Shown: in pieces, positions 8,925 to 17,691 of the stretch
Numbering within the stretch: position 1 is the stretch's first letter
Layout of the letters: each line of letters opens with the position of its first letter
Origin: Pararhizobium gei
GTDB lineage: Bacteria > Pseudomonadota > Alphaproteobacteria > Rhizobiales > Rhizobiaceae
Reading direction: 5' to 3'
DNA length: 64,000 bases
Assembly: GCF_029223885.1 (NCBI RefSeq)
Contig: NZ_CP119409.1
Span: forward strand, 1,576,001 to 1,640,000
Program-made: the position numbers and the translations under genes
Notes under the pieces: generated by a model
The model's database searches: none
What the model saw: the letters and a program-made list of their open reading frames with translations, nothing else
Told to the model about the DNA's origin: nothing

Positions 8925-9345
8925 CGGTTTTCCCCTTGCCGCGACGCTCCATGACCTTCAGCGCTTCGATGATCGGACGGGCTTGGTCATATGTCAGAAG
9001 ATCAGGATCGACAGAAATCTTTGCATCCTTCGGTGCGACGAAGCCTTTCGCAAAAGTACGCAGGGCTGTCCGCGACCCGTCCTCGATGACGCCGGCACGG
9101 TGGCAAGATTTCCACAAGGCATGGATCAAACGGATATAGGGTTTTGGCGACGGCGGCAGTGTCTTGCCGCCGGCCTTGACCCTGAAGCCGAGGCGCTTCA
9201 GCTCGTCGATGACGGCGATATGCTGCCGGCCGGACATTTCCTTCAGGGATGCAACGCCGGTCACGCGCACGAGAAGCGCCCGATAGGCCTCCTCCTCGAT
9301 GCTGAGCTGCTGGCGGGCAATGTTGATGATGGCGGTCGCGTTCAT
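8917..9345 (-). CDS. gemA: GemA-like regulatory protein (DUF1018)
   Basis: 142 residues matching the Mu gp16/GemA family: IINIARQQLSIEEEAYRALL at the start, the SLKEMSGRQ-VIDELKRLGF core at about residues 35-55, and a KPYIRLIHALWKSCHRAG motif near 70-87. In Mu, GemA modulates host gene expression and DNA supercoiling. It overlaps the upstream DUF2786 gene by 4 bases and lies before mor, as in Mu. Confidence 0.85.
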   Translation of the reverse strand: MNATAIINIARQQLSIEEEAYRALLVRVTGVASLKEMSGRQHIAVIDELKRLGFRVKAGGKTLPPSPKPYIRLIHALWKSCHRAGVIEDGSRTALRTFAKGFVAPKDAKISVDPDLLTYDQARPIIEALKVMERRGKGKTDA

Positions 9346-10028
9346 CTGCCACCGCCAATCAGTCGCGGTGGTTCTGTTCCATCTCGCATGCCGTGAGACA
9401 GCGGAATGCCATCACCTGCAATGGAGCCTGAAATAGCGGCCTGTGAAAACCGGATATCATGGGGCCGGTTTTTCACCGCGACGCTTGTCGGATATCGCTC
9501 CTCCCTAGCGGCTATTGCCAGTTCCTGCGACGGGGCTGAAATTTCGCTGGCAAACAGCAGATGTAGCCGTATCGACAGCCGTGCTACGAGCCCCACGGTA
9601 AAATCGCGGACAGCGGCCGTTCGGGTTTTGCGGTTGCGGCGCTGCCGGTAGAATGCACCTTCTTTGAAGGACTGGATTTCACGGTCTATGGCTCTGTCGA
9701 GAACCACATAGAGATAACCCGCGACGTCTGGCCCTGGAGCGCAGCCGATGAATTCTCGCTGCCACCGATTGCCGTCCGGCATGACCATGGCGACTGTATT
9801 GGTGCACCGGGTGAGGACATTCCACAACTTGTCCCGAACCGAATGGCCAGCGGTTTTACTAGCGACAGATACATCACAGATTTCCAGATCAATATCGGAG
9901 ATCTTGTATTCGGCCATTAACGCAGCTGCCTTTTCCGCTGCGGCAAGAGCCTCGGCCTCGCTGCAGCCGCGCGCCGTGGTCTTCGACCTTAAGGCGGCAA
10001 TGCGCTTTTTCAGGGTTTCGCGGTTCAT
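9342..10028 (-). CDS. DUF2786 family protein
   Basis: 228 residues. The first 40 residues (LKKRIAALRSKTTARGCSEAEALAAAEKAA, then LMAEYKI) match the DUF2786 domain, common in phages and of unknown biochemistry. The C-terminal 180 residues are less distinctive and may hold a DUF7168-like domain often paired with DUF2786. It overlaps gemA (ATGA). The start is the ATG at 10028, which gives the conserved N-terminus directly. Confidence 0.75.
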   Translation of the reverse strand: MNRETLKKRIAALRSKTTARGCSEAEALAAAEKAAALMAEYKISDIDLEICDVSVASKTAGHSVRDKLWNVLTRCTNTVAMVMPDGNRWQREFIGCAPGPDVAGYLYVVLDRAIDREIQSFKEGAFYRQRRNRKTRTAAVRDFTVGLVARLSIRLHLLFASEISAPSQELAIAAREERYPTSVAVKNRPHDIRFSQAAISGSIAGDGIPLSHGMRDGTEPPRLIGGGR

Positions 10029-10050
10029 GGCTGACGTAATTTTGATACGT

Positions 10051-11106
10051 TCAGGCACCGGTCGAGCCCTCCAACACAACGGCCGCGAGTGCACGTCGGA
10101 CCATCCATTCCAGCTCTGCCTTATCGGCCTCAGACTGCTGGAATTTAGACCCGTCATCAAAGCGCCCGCCGACCAGGGATGACGTTGACGCAAAGACCTG
10201 CGCTTGCTCCATAATTGCGCGGATCGACATTTCCTCATGATCGGAGGGCGTAGGGGATGTTGGCGAAACCGCAGATACATAAGTGGTGGCGATAGTTTCC
10301 AGTGCATGCCCCAACGCCGGGCCGACGCCTCCGGATTGATCGAAGGGCGAAGGGCTGGCGAAAGCGTCAATTAGCTTTTGCGTGACAGTCGCCTCATGGC
10401 CACTACTAAGCACGACGCGGAGCGGGTTTCCGCGAAATCCGGTCACTCTCAGTCGATCCTGGGGCGCAGGAGCGATAGGCGCAGAATCGCCCTGACTATC
10501 CATCAGCGCCACCAATTCGCGGTAGCGATCCAGAAACAGCGCATAGGCCTCATACGGCCCGACCGGCTCGATCGTGATGGGCAAGGGCGGAAATTCGCCT
10601 CTTAGCCCGCCCGTGTACTGGCTACCCCAAGACTGTCCGTCCCACTGCATAAGCTGCAGACGCTCGGTCGCTCGCATACGCAGGTCATATTCCTTGATCA
10701 AAGCCGGATTGGACATGCGGACGCCGAACCTCGCCATGATGGCCGTTTCGCAGCGTCTCTCGATCTCCTGATAGCCCGGCAGGAGCGATTTCAGCGGCGC
10801 GACCATATCGCCGCAAACGGGTTCGCCGGATTCATGCATCAGAAAGTCGAACGCATATTCCGGTGGAACAGCGTAGGACCCGATCACGGCATGCTGCGCG
10901 ACTGAGTAATAGACCCGCTGTCCCGTCCGCTGATCCACGCACTGGCCGCTGAAGCGGCAGGCAAAGGCGAGGCCGGCGGCATAGTCCTCGATCGTGATTT
11001 CGCTGTGTTCCGGGTCGTTGAAATCGAAATATGTGCCCGATCCCATCAGGATCGTCGGGCCAGTGGCGGCCTTGATGGTTTCGTCGGTTTGCGTTGCGCT
11101 GGTCAT
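10051..11106 (-). CDS. YfdR/HD-type phosphohydrolase-like protein with altered HD motif
   Basis: 351 residues. Residues 15-180 resemble phage HD-domain phosphohydrolases (YfdR-type): SGTYFDFNDPE, a YSVAQHAV His motif, then LMHESGEPVCGDMVAPLKSLLPGY. The usual His-Asp pair reads His-Glu, which may weaken metal binding or catalysis. The C-terminal 150 residues are low-complexity in part and unrecognised. Such enzymes hydrolyse nucleotides and may act in phage nucleotide metabolism. It overlaps the preceding gene by 4 bases. Confidence 0.65.
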   Translation of the reverse strand: MTSATQTDETIKAATGPTILMGSGTYFDFNDPEHSEITIEDYAAGLAFACRFSGQCVDQRTGQRVYYSVAQHAVIGSYAVPPEYAFDFLMHESGEPVCGDMVAPLKSLLPGYQEIERRCETAIMARFGVRMSNPALIKEYDLRMRATERLQLMQWDGQSWGSQYTGGLRGEFPPLPITIEPVGPYEAYALFLDRYRELVALMDSQGDSAPIAPAPQDRLRVTGFRGNPLRVVLSSGHEATVTQKLIDAFASPSPFDQSGGVGPALGHALETIATTYVSAVSPTSPTPSDHEEMSIRAIMEQAQVFASTSSLVGGRFDDGSKFQQSEADKAELEWMVRRALAAVVLEGSTGA

Positions 11107-11372
11107 GGGTTCCTCTGATTGGCGGAATGAGGGGTGTCGGCGGCAAGGGTTTCCGCCTGCCGGTTGAGTTGCGCCACGGCCACATTGGACGGAGCCGGGC
11201 AGACCTTGAGGACCGTTAGAGGCTCACCGTCCCTAACGTCGAAAATCGCTCCGCATTTGAAGAGCGCGGAGTTATGCGCTTCGCCCGTGCCGTGGACGGA
11301 GACGAAAGCACCGCAGGCGGGGCAATTGCTTTGTGCTCGCAAAACCGCGAGGCGGGAGGTTGCAAGATCCAT
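11103..11372 (-). CDS. Small zinc-finger-like protein
   Basis: 89 residues. A CPAC pair near residues 18-21, a later His (H31) and a Cys near residue 40 suggest a small metal-binding fold; the C-terminus is polar. The start overlaps the previous stop (TGATG). Unknown function; part of the tightly packed early operon. Confidence 0.5.
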   Translation of the reverse strand: MDLATSRLAVLRAQSNCPACGAFVSVHGTGEAHNSALFKCGAIFDVRDGEPLTVLKVCPAPSNVAVAQLNRQAETLAADTPHSANQRNP

Positions 11373-11647
11373 CACTCGCCCTCCGTCCGGTGCGCCAGGC
11401 GCAACAGCGGGGCAGCCAGGGCAAGCTGCGGCTTCGCTCTTGTCTTCGCCCTGGCGGCTGCCTTTTCGGTTGTCTGTCTGGCTTTCTGCGCCTTCTCGAT
11501 CGTCTCCAGCTCGGCAAGCAAATAACCGAGGCGCATCGGATCGGTGACCTCGATATCGACGCGAACGATGGACACGGCCCCCTTGGTGGAGGCGGTGTAG
11601 GATTTCAGACGGGTGTGTTCTTCTTCGAGAAAGATGACCGGCATCAT
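11372..11647 (-). CDS. Hypothetical early phage protein
   Basis: 91 residues. An N-terminal beta-rich half (MPVIFLEEEHTRLKSY) is followed by a basic helical C-terminus rich in Lys, Arg and Ala (about residues 45-80). No recognised domain. It overlaps the genes on both sides by 1 to 4 bases, so it belongs to the early operon. Confidence 0.55.
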   Translation of the reverse strand: MMPVIFLEEEHTRLKSYTASTKGAVSIVRVDIEVTDPMRLGYLLAELETIEKAQKARQTTEKAAARAKTRAKPQLALAAPLLRLAHRTEGE

Positions 11648-11880
11648 GCCACCGCCTTTTCTTCGGGAATGACATCAACGAAGAATTTCGGGGTGAAAAT
11701 TCGCGCATAGACGATCTCGGCGCTCCAGCCCTCGCTTTCCTTTCCAGCCCAGTCCTCAAGCGCGAAAAGTGCGGTGATGGATTCGGTTCGCGTGCCCCGA
11801 AACGACAGAGGCGCAAGCCTGCCATTGGGATCACACAAGGCGTAACCTTCGCTCACGCATTTTGCGGTACGGGCGCTCAT
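11644..11880 (-). CDS. Hypothetical early phage protein
   Basis: 78 residues, with an ALCDPNGRLAPLSFRGTR segment followed by an acidic, aromatic middle part. No family recognised. Four-base overlaps with both neighbours support a real coupled gene. Confidence 0.55.
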   Translation of the reverse strand: MSARTAKCVSEGYALCDPNGRLAPLSFRGTRTESITALFALEDWAGKESEGWSAEIVYARIFTPKFFVDVIPEEKAVA

Positions 11881-12206
11881 AGGACGCCTCCAACCGCCGC
11901 CTGGATCTTCTGCTCGATCGCAAATGCGTCCGTCCAGGCATCGTTCTCCAGGCGATGCACGCTGCCGTCACGCATGGTGATGACAAGCGTGGTGGCGCTG
12001 CCGTTCATGTAGAAACGGCGATCCCAGACCATGGCAGAGACATCGGCGGGATTGATCTGCCGCTCGGCATCGATCCGGACGAAGCAAGACGGCCGGGCCG
12101 CAAAGACCGCTCTGAGCCCGATCTCAATCGGATCGTCGGTTTCATCGCCCGTATTGTTGTAAAATGCGGCTCTGAAAATCGCGATATCGCGCTCGGTGAC
12201 ATTCAT
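11877..12206 (-). CDS. Hypothetical early phage protein
   Basis: 109 residues, acidic, with a DIAIFRAAFYNNTGDE motif near the start and a beta-rich middle (LVITMRDGSVHRLEND). No recognised domain. Overlaps the genes on both sides by 4 bases. Confidence 0.55.
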   Translation of the reverse strand: MNVTERDIAIFRAAFYNNTGDETDDPIEIGLRAVFAARPSCFVRIDAERQINPADVSAMVWDRRFYMNGSATTLVITMRDGSVHRLENDAWTDAFAIEQKIQAAVGGVL

Positions 12207-12517
12207 CGGACGTTCTCCCTCTCGCCCGAGGTTTGAATGGAACCAGTCTGGTCGAGCTTGCGGTAGGCCGCTGCGATCCAGTTTCGCAAAGCGCCATCGA
12301 TGCCGCCGGTCGATGTGGTTCGCACGCCCATGATGCTGACGATTGAAATATCGCCGCGCTCCTGAATGCGCGCCTTCGGAAGCGACTTGATGATGTCTTC
12401 GGCCATTTTCTTGATGGCGCTCCGGCGGGGGCAGCCAACGCCAAGCGTTTCCCCGAATGACGGGAGCTTGGCTTGCCCGTCCTTGATGAACTTTATGCAG
12501 TCGATAAGGTCGGTCAT
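12203..12517 (-). CDS. Hypothetical early phage protein
   Basis: 104 residues. The N-terminal half contains a CIKFIKDGQAKLPSFGETLG segment and the middle a Ser/Thr-rich strand region (ISIVSIMGVRTTSTGG). No family recognised. It follows the DUF3164 gene closely and overlaps the next gene by 4 bases. The inner ATG is preferred to one 4 codons upstream, which lies nearer the preceding stop. Confidence 0.55.
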   Translation of the reverse strand: MTDLIDCIKFIKDGQAKLPSFGETLGVGCPRRSAIKKMAEDIIKSLPKARIQERGDISIVSIMGVRTTSTGGIDGALRNWIAAAYRKLDQTGSIQTSGERENVR

Positions 12518-12525
12518 GGCCCACC

Positions 12526-13176
12526 TCACGCGTTGGCAAGATCGAGGCGGATCGGCTTGTCGTCGCCGGTCTGCTGATCGACCATGTAAAAGCGGGCATA
12601 TTCCTTGGAGGAAAGCGTTCGAACGGAATCGCCGATGATGTTCATCGCCTTTTCCCAGTCGCCTGTTTCGTCCTCGATCTTCATGCGCCGAAGACCCAAG
12701 ATTTTATCGGTGTTCAGCTTACCCTTCTTGTCAACCTGAAATGCCTGATCGACCAATGCACGGATATTGTTGCTCGACCCCTCTGACCAACGACGAATGC
12801 ACGTGTCGATCAGTTCCTTGGCGACTTCGAGTTCGGGACCGAACGCGAGGGTGTCGCCGATCGCAATCGTGAGGCGTAGCGTCGTATCGACGGTCGAGAG
12901 GGTGATATTGCCCTTCGAGCCGCCCCGTTTAACCCCGTATTTGTCAGCGAGGAGGTCGCGCAGGGCTGTGACCTCCGAGAAAATCTCTTCACGGAGAGCG
13001 ACCAAAATTTCATTGGCAGCTGCGGCCTTGGCCGCAAGTCTCCGGACCAGTTCGTCCTCTTCGATATGCTCCGGTTTAAGTGACGAAAGGGTTTTCAACT
13101 CGTTTTTGGCAAGCCTTACATAGGCGATGCCGTTGATCTCTTCGGTAGGCATGCTGGTTGGGATGGTGATAGGCAT
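12526..13176 (-). CDS. DUF3164 family phage protein
   Basis: 216 residues. It matches the DUF3164 family found after the transposition genes in Mu-like phages: a LREEIFSEVTALRDLLADKYG segment near residues 75-95, a GSKGNITLST-type strand motif near 100, and IRALVDQAFQVDKKGKLNTD near 150. The biochemical role is not known; Mu's gp9 region relatives are early, non-essential genes. Start is the ATG at 13176; upstream extension would overlap the neighbouring gene by far more than is usual in this operon. Confidence 0.75.
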   Translation of the reverse strand: MPITIPTSMPTEEINGIAYVRLAKNELKTLSSLKPEHIEEDELVRRLAAKAAAANEILVALREEIFSEVTALRDLLADKYGVKRGGSKGNITLSTVDTTLRLTIAIGDTLAFGPELEVAKELIDTCIRRWSEGSSNNIRALVDQAFQVDKKGKLNTDKILGLRRMKIEDETGDWEKAMNIIGDSVRTLSSKEYARFYMVDQQTGDDKPIRLDLANA

Positions 13177-13186
13177 GGTTTTTCCT

Positions 13187-13405
13187 TCAGTGACGAGGTT
13201 TTGCGGGGAATGCGATGACGTTGGCGGGTAAGTTGAACGGCTCCGACCGTTCGACGGGAAACCGCTCTTCCAGATCGAGAACCCGATCCTCGATCTGCAG
13301 GACGGCAAGAATGATCGACCCGAGTGTGGCTCCATCGAGCGAAATGCCGGTCTTTTGGATCTCGATCAGCTGGTTACGCAGGCGACGGACGCGGCTAGAA
13401 AGCAT
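13187..13405 (-). CDS. Hypothetical early phage protein
   Basis: 72 residues, helical with a heptad-like Leu/Ile pattern (about residues 5-50), suggesting a short coiled coil. Ends in a basic tail. No family recognised. Confidence 0.5.
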   Translation of the reverse strand: MLSSRVRRLRNQLIEIQKTGISLDGATLGSIILAVLQIEDRVLDLEERFPVERSEPFNLPANVIAFPAKPRH

Positions 13406-13619
13406 CGAACCCTCCCTTGATGTCGATTACGGGTCCGGAAATCAGGGTGCCGTCCAGGGCGACATGCGGCCGGCGCGTGAGGGACATGATGCGGGTTTCC
13501 ATATTGCGGGCCTCGATCTCGAAGATCCGCAACTGGAGCGCCATGCCGTGAACGTCGTGATTTTCTAACGACGTGCCGCTCAGGCGCTCTCGCATGGCGT
13601 GGATCGCGTCAGACAGCAT
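13395..13619 (-). CDS. Hypothetical early phage protein
   Basis: 74 residues, helical N-terminal 45 residues rich in Met, Glu and Arg, then a short strand-rich tail. No family recognised. It overlaps both neighbouring genes by about 11 bases. Confidence 0.5.
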   Translation of the reverse strand: MLSDAIHAMRERLSGTSLENHDVHGMALQLRIFEIEARNMETRIMSLTRRPHVALDGTLISGPVIDIKGGFDAF

Positions 13620-13980
13620 CGGATGCTTCCTTTCTGTTCGGGTTTTGCGGGCACTTCTTGCAGGCGACCCAGTGCCGCAGTGCATCCGGGTCGCTCATGG
13701 TCATCGGCGCGGAATGGTGTTGCGCGCAGGCGATGGAGGTGATGGATTGATGGGTATGCGGGCACCAGACGCGGTGCGCGTAAAGGGCCATCACCTTGTT
13801 GGCGATCTTCTCGGCGACCTTGTCGGTGCGTGCCGTGTATTTTCCGGCGATCAGCAACGAGACAGCCGTGCGAGAAACGCCGATCGCATCGGCGATCGCC
13901 TGCTTTGTGACGCCCTCTTTACCTGCTTCGCGGCGCAGGACTTCAAGCCACTCCGGGTCAGGGAGATCGAGCATGGTCAT
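13609..13980 (-). CDS. Helix-turn-helix protein (XRE-like) with Cys-rich C-terminus
   Basis: 123 residues. A helix-turn-helix lies at about residues 20-50 (VTKQAIADAIGVSRTAVSLLIAG). The C-terminal half holds four Cys and several His residues (including WCPHTH and ACKKCP), a likely zinc site. It could be a minor phage regulator. The ATG overlapping the previous stop (ATGA) is chosen over an ATG 3 codons upstream. Confidence 0.65.
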   Translation of the reverse strand: MTMLDLPDPEWLEVLRREAGKEGVTKQAIADAIGVSRTAVSLLIAGKYTARTDKVAEKIANKVMALYAHRVWCPHTHQSITSIACAQHHSAPMTMSDPDALRHWVACKKCPQNPNRKEASDAV

Positions 13981-14561
13981 TTGATGCATGACACGATCTC
14001 CCCTTTTTCAGAAAGATTGTAGTCAATCAACGCCCGTCGCTTCTGCAGCTCAGCCGGGGCCTGGGGGCCGGTGTCCTTAATGAGCCGAAATCGTTTGAAG
14101 CCGCCGATACGGCGAGGCATTTCGGCAAGATAACCGGCGGCTTTCAACGCTCGGAAATAGCGCTGAAGGTTTTTCTCGGCGCAGATTTCATCCCGCACAC
14201 AAGCGATCACGATATCGCCTATGGTGAAGCTGACGCTGATGCGCATGGCATTCCAGGCCCGCTGGCGCATGTTGTTCTTTGGGCGTTTGCGCAAATGGGG
14301 CTGGTACGTCCGAAGCGGACGCGTGTTGACCACAAAGCCGCTTTCTGCAGCAGCCATGCCAGCGGGGGTTAGCTGAAAGCAGCCATGCTCGGCTCTTTCG
14401 AGAAATCCACGGCTGATGAAGGCATAGGCCGCGTTCGCGATCTGCCGGTAGTCCGCATCCAGACCGGCGTCCAGCTCGGCAAGTGACTGGCAGGAGCCAT
14501 CAGCAAGGCACTGCAGCAATAGGGTTGGCACCGTACCGGGTTTCGAGCGCTCCCGCATCAC
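13977..14561 (-). CDS. Winged-helix-like early phage protein
   Basis: 194 residues. Two helix-turn-helix-like stretches are visible, one near residues 25-55 (LAELDAGLDADYRQIANAAYAF) and one near 125-150 (NLQRYFRALKAAGYL). No named family recognised. It overlaps the MuB gene by 4 bases at its start and the next gene at its end, so it is co-translated with the transposition genes. Confidence 0.6.
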   Translation of the reverse strand: MMRERSKPGTVPTLLLQCLADGSCQSLAELDAGLDADYRQIANAAYAFISRGFLERAEHGCFQLTPAGMAAAESGFVVNTRPLRTYQPHLRKRPKNNMRQRAWNAMRISVSFTIGDIVIACVRDEICAEKNLQRYFRALKAAGYLAEMPRRIGGFKRFRLIKDTGPQAPAELQKRRALIDYNLSEKGEIVSCIK

Positions 14562-15325
14562 ACCCCCTCCGGAACGTAAATGTCCTGGTTGGTGTGGCGG
14601 TTGTTGATAATCACATGGCCAGCCATGTCCGCCATGGTGACGCCCTCCGATCCGATTTCGGAGCGCATGCCGAAGCGTTCGATGTTGGCGATGGCTTCCA
14701 GCACCTCGCGATTGAAGCCTTGGGAGGCGGTCAAGACAAAATTGGCGAGATCGTCAGCGACGGGAACCTCGCAACGTCCTTTGATCAGAAGCTTGATATC
14801 GTCCTTGCTGGCCTTTTCGAACCGAACCTTCTGTGAAACGCGGGAGGCGACCTGCGGAAACCGGGAAAGATTATCCTTGATCTTGCCCATCCCGACGAAA
14901 ACGGTCGGCAACTCGATCATGTCGGAGATATCGCGAATCGTTTCGAGGATCGTTGCCTTGGACGAAACATGGTCCGCCTCGTCGATGACGAGGCCGAAAG
15001 GCCGGCGCGCCATGAGGGCGTTATTTTGCCGTACCGCCAGCTCTTCGAGCACCTTGGCATATTTCTTCTGGAAGGAATGCGGCGGGTTGACCCTAAGCGT
15101 GTCCAGAAGTTCGTTCATGAACCATGCGGGTGACCATTCCTTCTTTGCCCGAAGGTAAATGCAGTTGTTTTGAGCCACCCAATGCTTGAGGGTGGTGGTT
15201 TTCCCAAGGCCCGGCAGGCCGTCCACAACGACAAGGCATGCCTCCGTAGCGCCGCGATCCTCTAACGCCGAAAGCGCGCTCAGAAAGCGTTTTACGTTGC
15301 TGGTCTCGACAAAAACATTTTTCAT
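14558..15325 (-). CDS. MuB-like transposition ATPase
   Basis: 255 residues. AAA+ ATPase with Walker A GLPGLGKT at about 36-43 and Walker B GLVIDEAD at about 110-117, plus sensor-like VFVGMGK further on. In Mu, B binds target DNA, delivers it to the transpososome and confers target immunity. It follows the transposase gene after 27 bases. The C-terminal domain is shorter than in Mu B (312 residues), which is common in alphaproteobacterial relatives. Confidence 0.9.
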   Translation of the reverse strand: MKNVFVETSNVKRFLSALSALEDRGATEACLVVVDGLPGLGKTTTLKHWVAQNNCIYLRAKKEWSPAWFMNELLDTLRVNPPHSFQKKYAKVLEELAVRQNNALMARRPFGLVIDEADHVSSKATILETIRDISDMIELPTVFVGMGKIKDNLSRFPQVASRVSQKVRFEKASKDDIKLLIKGRCEVPVADDLANFVLTASQGFNREVLEAIANIERFGMRSEIGSEGVTMADMAGHVIINNRHTNQDIYVPEGV

Positions 15326-15352
15326 GATACTTTTTCCTTCGTTGTGTTGATG

Positions 15353-17476
15353 TCAGGCAGCGGCGCGGACGATGTTTCGAAGAGCGTCCACGTCGATGCC
15401 TGACAGTCTGAAAAGGTCGATCGCGGTTTGCCTCTGGAGGCACTGACGCAACACCCGAACCTGATTGACCGTTAGAATTCCCGGATTTTCGAGCGCCCAC
15501 GCCGCCAGTTCCTCGTCACTGGCGAATGTCTTTCGGCGGGGGATATCGATGGCTTCGGGGGCCGAAACTTTCGTCTCGATCAGAATTGGACCGGCGTCAT
15601 CTGCATGCGGCGCAGGCGTAATGGTGATCGGCATTGTTTCGAGGCGAGCGTCTTCGAGGAAACGGCCCGGAGACAGTTCGGCCGCGACCACGTCGAGCTT
15701 GTCCTGAAGGCGTCTGGCGCGGGCTGTCGCCCGCTTTTCCATTGCCGCCCGCTCCATGGTGAGCGGAATGTAACGCTCCTCATTGCCGGCAAAAACGGCA
15801 ACGCAGATCAGGCGACCCATTAGCTCCTCACCCGATTTCTGGTCGATCTCGCGAACCCAGATTTTCGAGGCGTCGTGAACGTCGTATCCAACAAGAACAT
15901 AGTCGCCGTGGAACTCTTCCAGGGCCATGTGGAAATAGGTGTTGGTCAGGAACTCGATCATGGCGCGGTTCGTCTTGCGCTTGACATACGGCCGGAACAG
16001 ATCGTCCTTCTCGCCTTCCAGCACCGGCACGATCTCGAAGCCTGTCGAAGTGTGGTATTCCCAATATTGATCGGGCGACATCTTGTCGGGCAGCGAGCTG
16101 TGCGGCCGGGCGTTGTAGGCGACGATCGCGTTGTTGCAAGCGTCGATGAACTGTTGAAACGTCGGCAGCTTTGCCGAGGTGCCGATCATCTTCAGGTCGC
16201 GGCGGGTTTCCTTGAAGGCCCGGTGCTTCGCCTCCCGGTCCATGTCTTCGCCGATATAGGTCTCGAAGGTCTTGGCGAGCGGCGTCCAGACCGTTTGGTG
16301 AAACCGCTCCATGATGCCGCGTGCCTGCGAGTTGTACGGCAGGGAATGCAGCTTTGTGATGCCGAGGCGTTCCGTCAGGCCTGTCAACTGATTGTCGAGG
16401 ATATCGTTGCGGAAGCCGGGACCACGGTCGGCGTAGAATATGGCTGGAATCCCGTTGGTCTCGCAGGCATGCCGCAGCGCATCGACGACACCGCCCGAAT
16501 TTTCGGCAAGACCAACGGAAAACCCGACGCACCGCCGCGTTGCCACATCGACGATCGGTGTCACTTCCGGCCGGAAGGGCTGGCCATGGATCGGATGGGC
16601 GATTTCGGCGTCGAACGTCTTGCCGTCAGCCGTATAGACGCATCCGGGCAAAAGATCGGCCGTGGACCGCATCGTATAGGCCATGCGGGCCTTGAGCGTC
16701 AGCGGACCTTCTCGGCCGCGATGCTTCTCGACATTGCCGAGACGGGCCATCAGCCGGCGCACTTGGTCGTAGTTGGGGGGCACGATATGCGCGGGCAGAG
16801 CCTTGCAGAACAGCTCCAGTGTCTCCGTCAGGCAGGGCTTGCGCGGCTGGGCGTAAAGCCGCAGGAACTGCCAGAACCATGACGGAATGTCCTGCTTTTC
16901 CTTGGTCGGCAGCGGCGCAAGGGCCGCGATCCCGACCTCGTCGCGCAGCTTGAACCAGTTGTAGAGGGTGGCGCGGCTAACGGATGCCTTTTCGGCCCGG
17001 TCGTTGGCGGTGATGAGTATGGCATCTGAGAGCTGCAGCGCTGCCGGGTCGGCGAGGAATGTCTGGATGGCCTGCCGTTGTGAATATCCGTTAGAAATCT
17101 GAAAGGTCTCGATCGCCGACAAAATGGCCGAGCGAGCCGCCATGACATTGCGCTGGCGCGCCGAGAGCTGGGCTGTCGAAATGGCCTCGCGCCGGGCAAT
17201 ATCGCGGGCACGGCTTTGCTGCTGGGTGGCGAGGACAACCTCTTTGCTGACTTCGGCGTGGAGGGCTGCTTGCAGCAGTTCAGGCAGAAGAGACACATGA
17301 TATTCCATGCCCCCGCCGCCTTCGCGGCCAGAGCGTCTTCTTGCGAGATTAATTGGGAGATTGTTCCAGCCCTCGGCCTTGGCGCGAAGCTGAACGCCTC
17401 TTTCTGAAAGGGGCATGCTTTTTAACTTGAGCCGAGCACCCGCGTCTGCGATTTCGATAGCTGTCAGGAAGGTCAT
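15353..17476 (-). CDS. MuA-like DDE transposase
   Basis: 707 residues. The N-terminal part contains winged-helix DNA-binding sequence; the integrase core carries the DDE triad as D284 (YTADGKTF), D350 (YADRGPG) and E390 (RGIMERFH), followed by the Mu-transposase C-terminal domain with a PHSSLPDKMSPDQYW motif. It cuts and joins phage ends in replicative transposition. The ATG at 17476 overlaps the previous stop (ATGA). Mu A has 663 residues, so the length is normal. Confidence 0.95.
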   Translation of the reverse strand: MTFLTAIEIADAGARLKLKSMPLSERGVQLRAKAEGWNNLPINLARRRSGREGGGGMEYHVSLLPELLQAALHAEVSKEVVLATQQQSRARDIARREAISTAQLSARQRNVMAARSAILSAIETFQISNGYSQRQAIQTFLADPAALQLSDAILITANDRAEKASVSRATLYNWFKLRDEVGIAALAPLPTKEKQDIPSWFWQFLRLYAQPRKPCLTETLELFCKALPAHIVPPNYDQVRRLMARLGNVEKHRGREGPLTLKARMAYTMRSTADLLPGCVYTADGKTFDAEIAHPIHGQPFRPEVTPIVDVATRRCVGFSVGLAENSGGVVDALRHACETNGIPAIFYADRGPGFRNDILDNQLTGLTERLGITKLHSLPYNSQARGIMERFHQTVWTPLAKTFETYIGEDMDREAKHRAFKETRRDLKMIGTSAKLPTFQQFIDACNNAIVAYNARPHSSLPDKMSPDQYWEYHTSTGFEIVPVLEGEKDDLFRPYVKRKTNRAMIEFLTNTYFHMALEEFHGDYVLVGYDVHDASKIWVREIDQKSGEELMGRLICVAVFAGNEERYIPLTMERAAMEKRATARARRLQDKLDVVAAELSPGRFLEDARLETMPITITPAPHADDAGPILIETKVSAPEAIDIPRRKTFASDEELAAWALENPGILTVNQVRVLRQCLQRQTAIDLFRLSGIDVDALRNIVRAAA

Positions 17477-17691
17477 TGCTGCCCCTCCCATCGGGCTTTG
17501 CGCCGGAATTGGCCGTAGCGCTCCTGATGTGCCGCCGCGCGTCGCAGCCGCACGTCCTCCGGAACGGTTTCGCCGCGCGCCTTCAGCTGCTGAAAGCGGG
17601 CCTCTGCCGTTTTCAGCCCGCATCTTGGGGAACTTTCGTCACAGTCTGGAAGGGTGCAGGAAAAGCAGGGATGATAGTCGGCCTTCCTCAT
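17473..17691 (-). CDS. Small Cys-rich protein upstream of the transposase
   Basis: 72 residues. Four Cys in the first 25 residues (HPCFSCTLPDCDESSPRCG) suggest a zinc knuckle, followed by a basic, Arg-rich helical tail. It overlaps both the preceding gene and the transposase by 4 bases, which couples it tightly to transposition. Function unknown; a DNA or RNA binding accessory role is possible. Confidence 0.6.
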   Translation of the reverse strand: MRKADYHPCFSCTLPDCDESSPRCGLKTAEARFQQLKARGETVPEDVRLRRAAAHQERYGQFRRKARWEGQQ

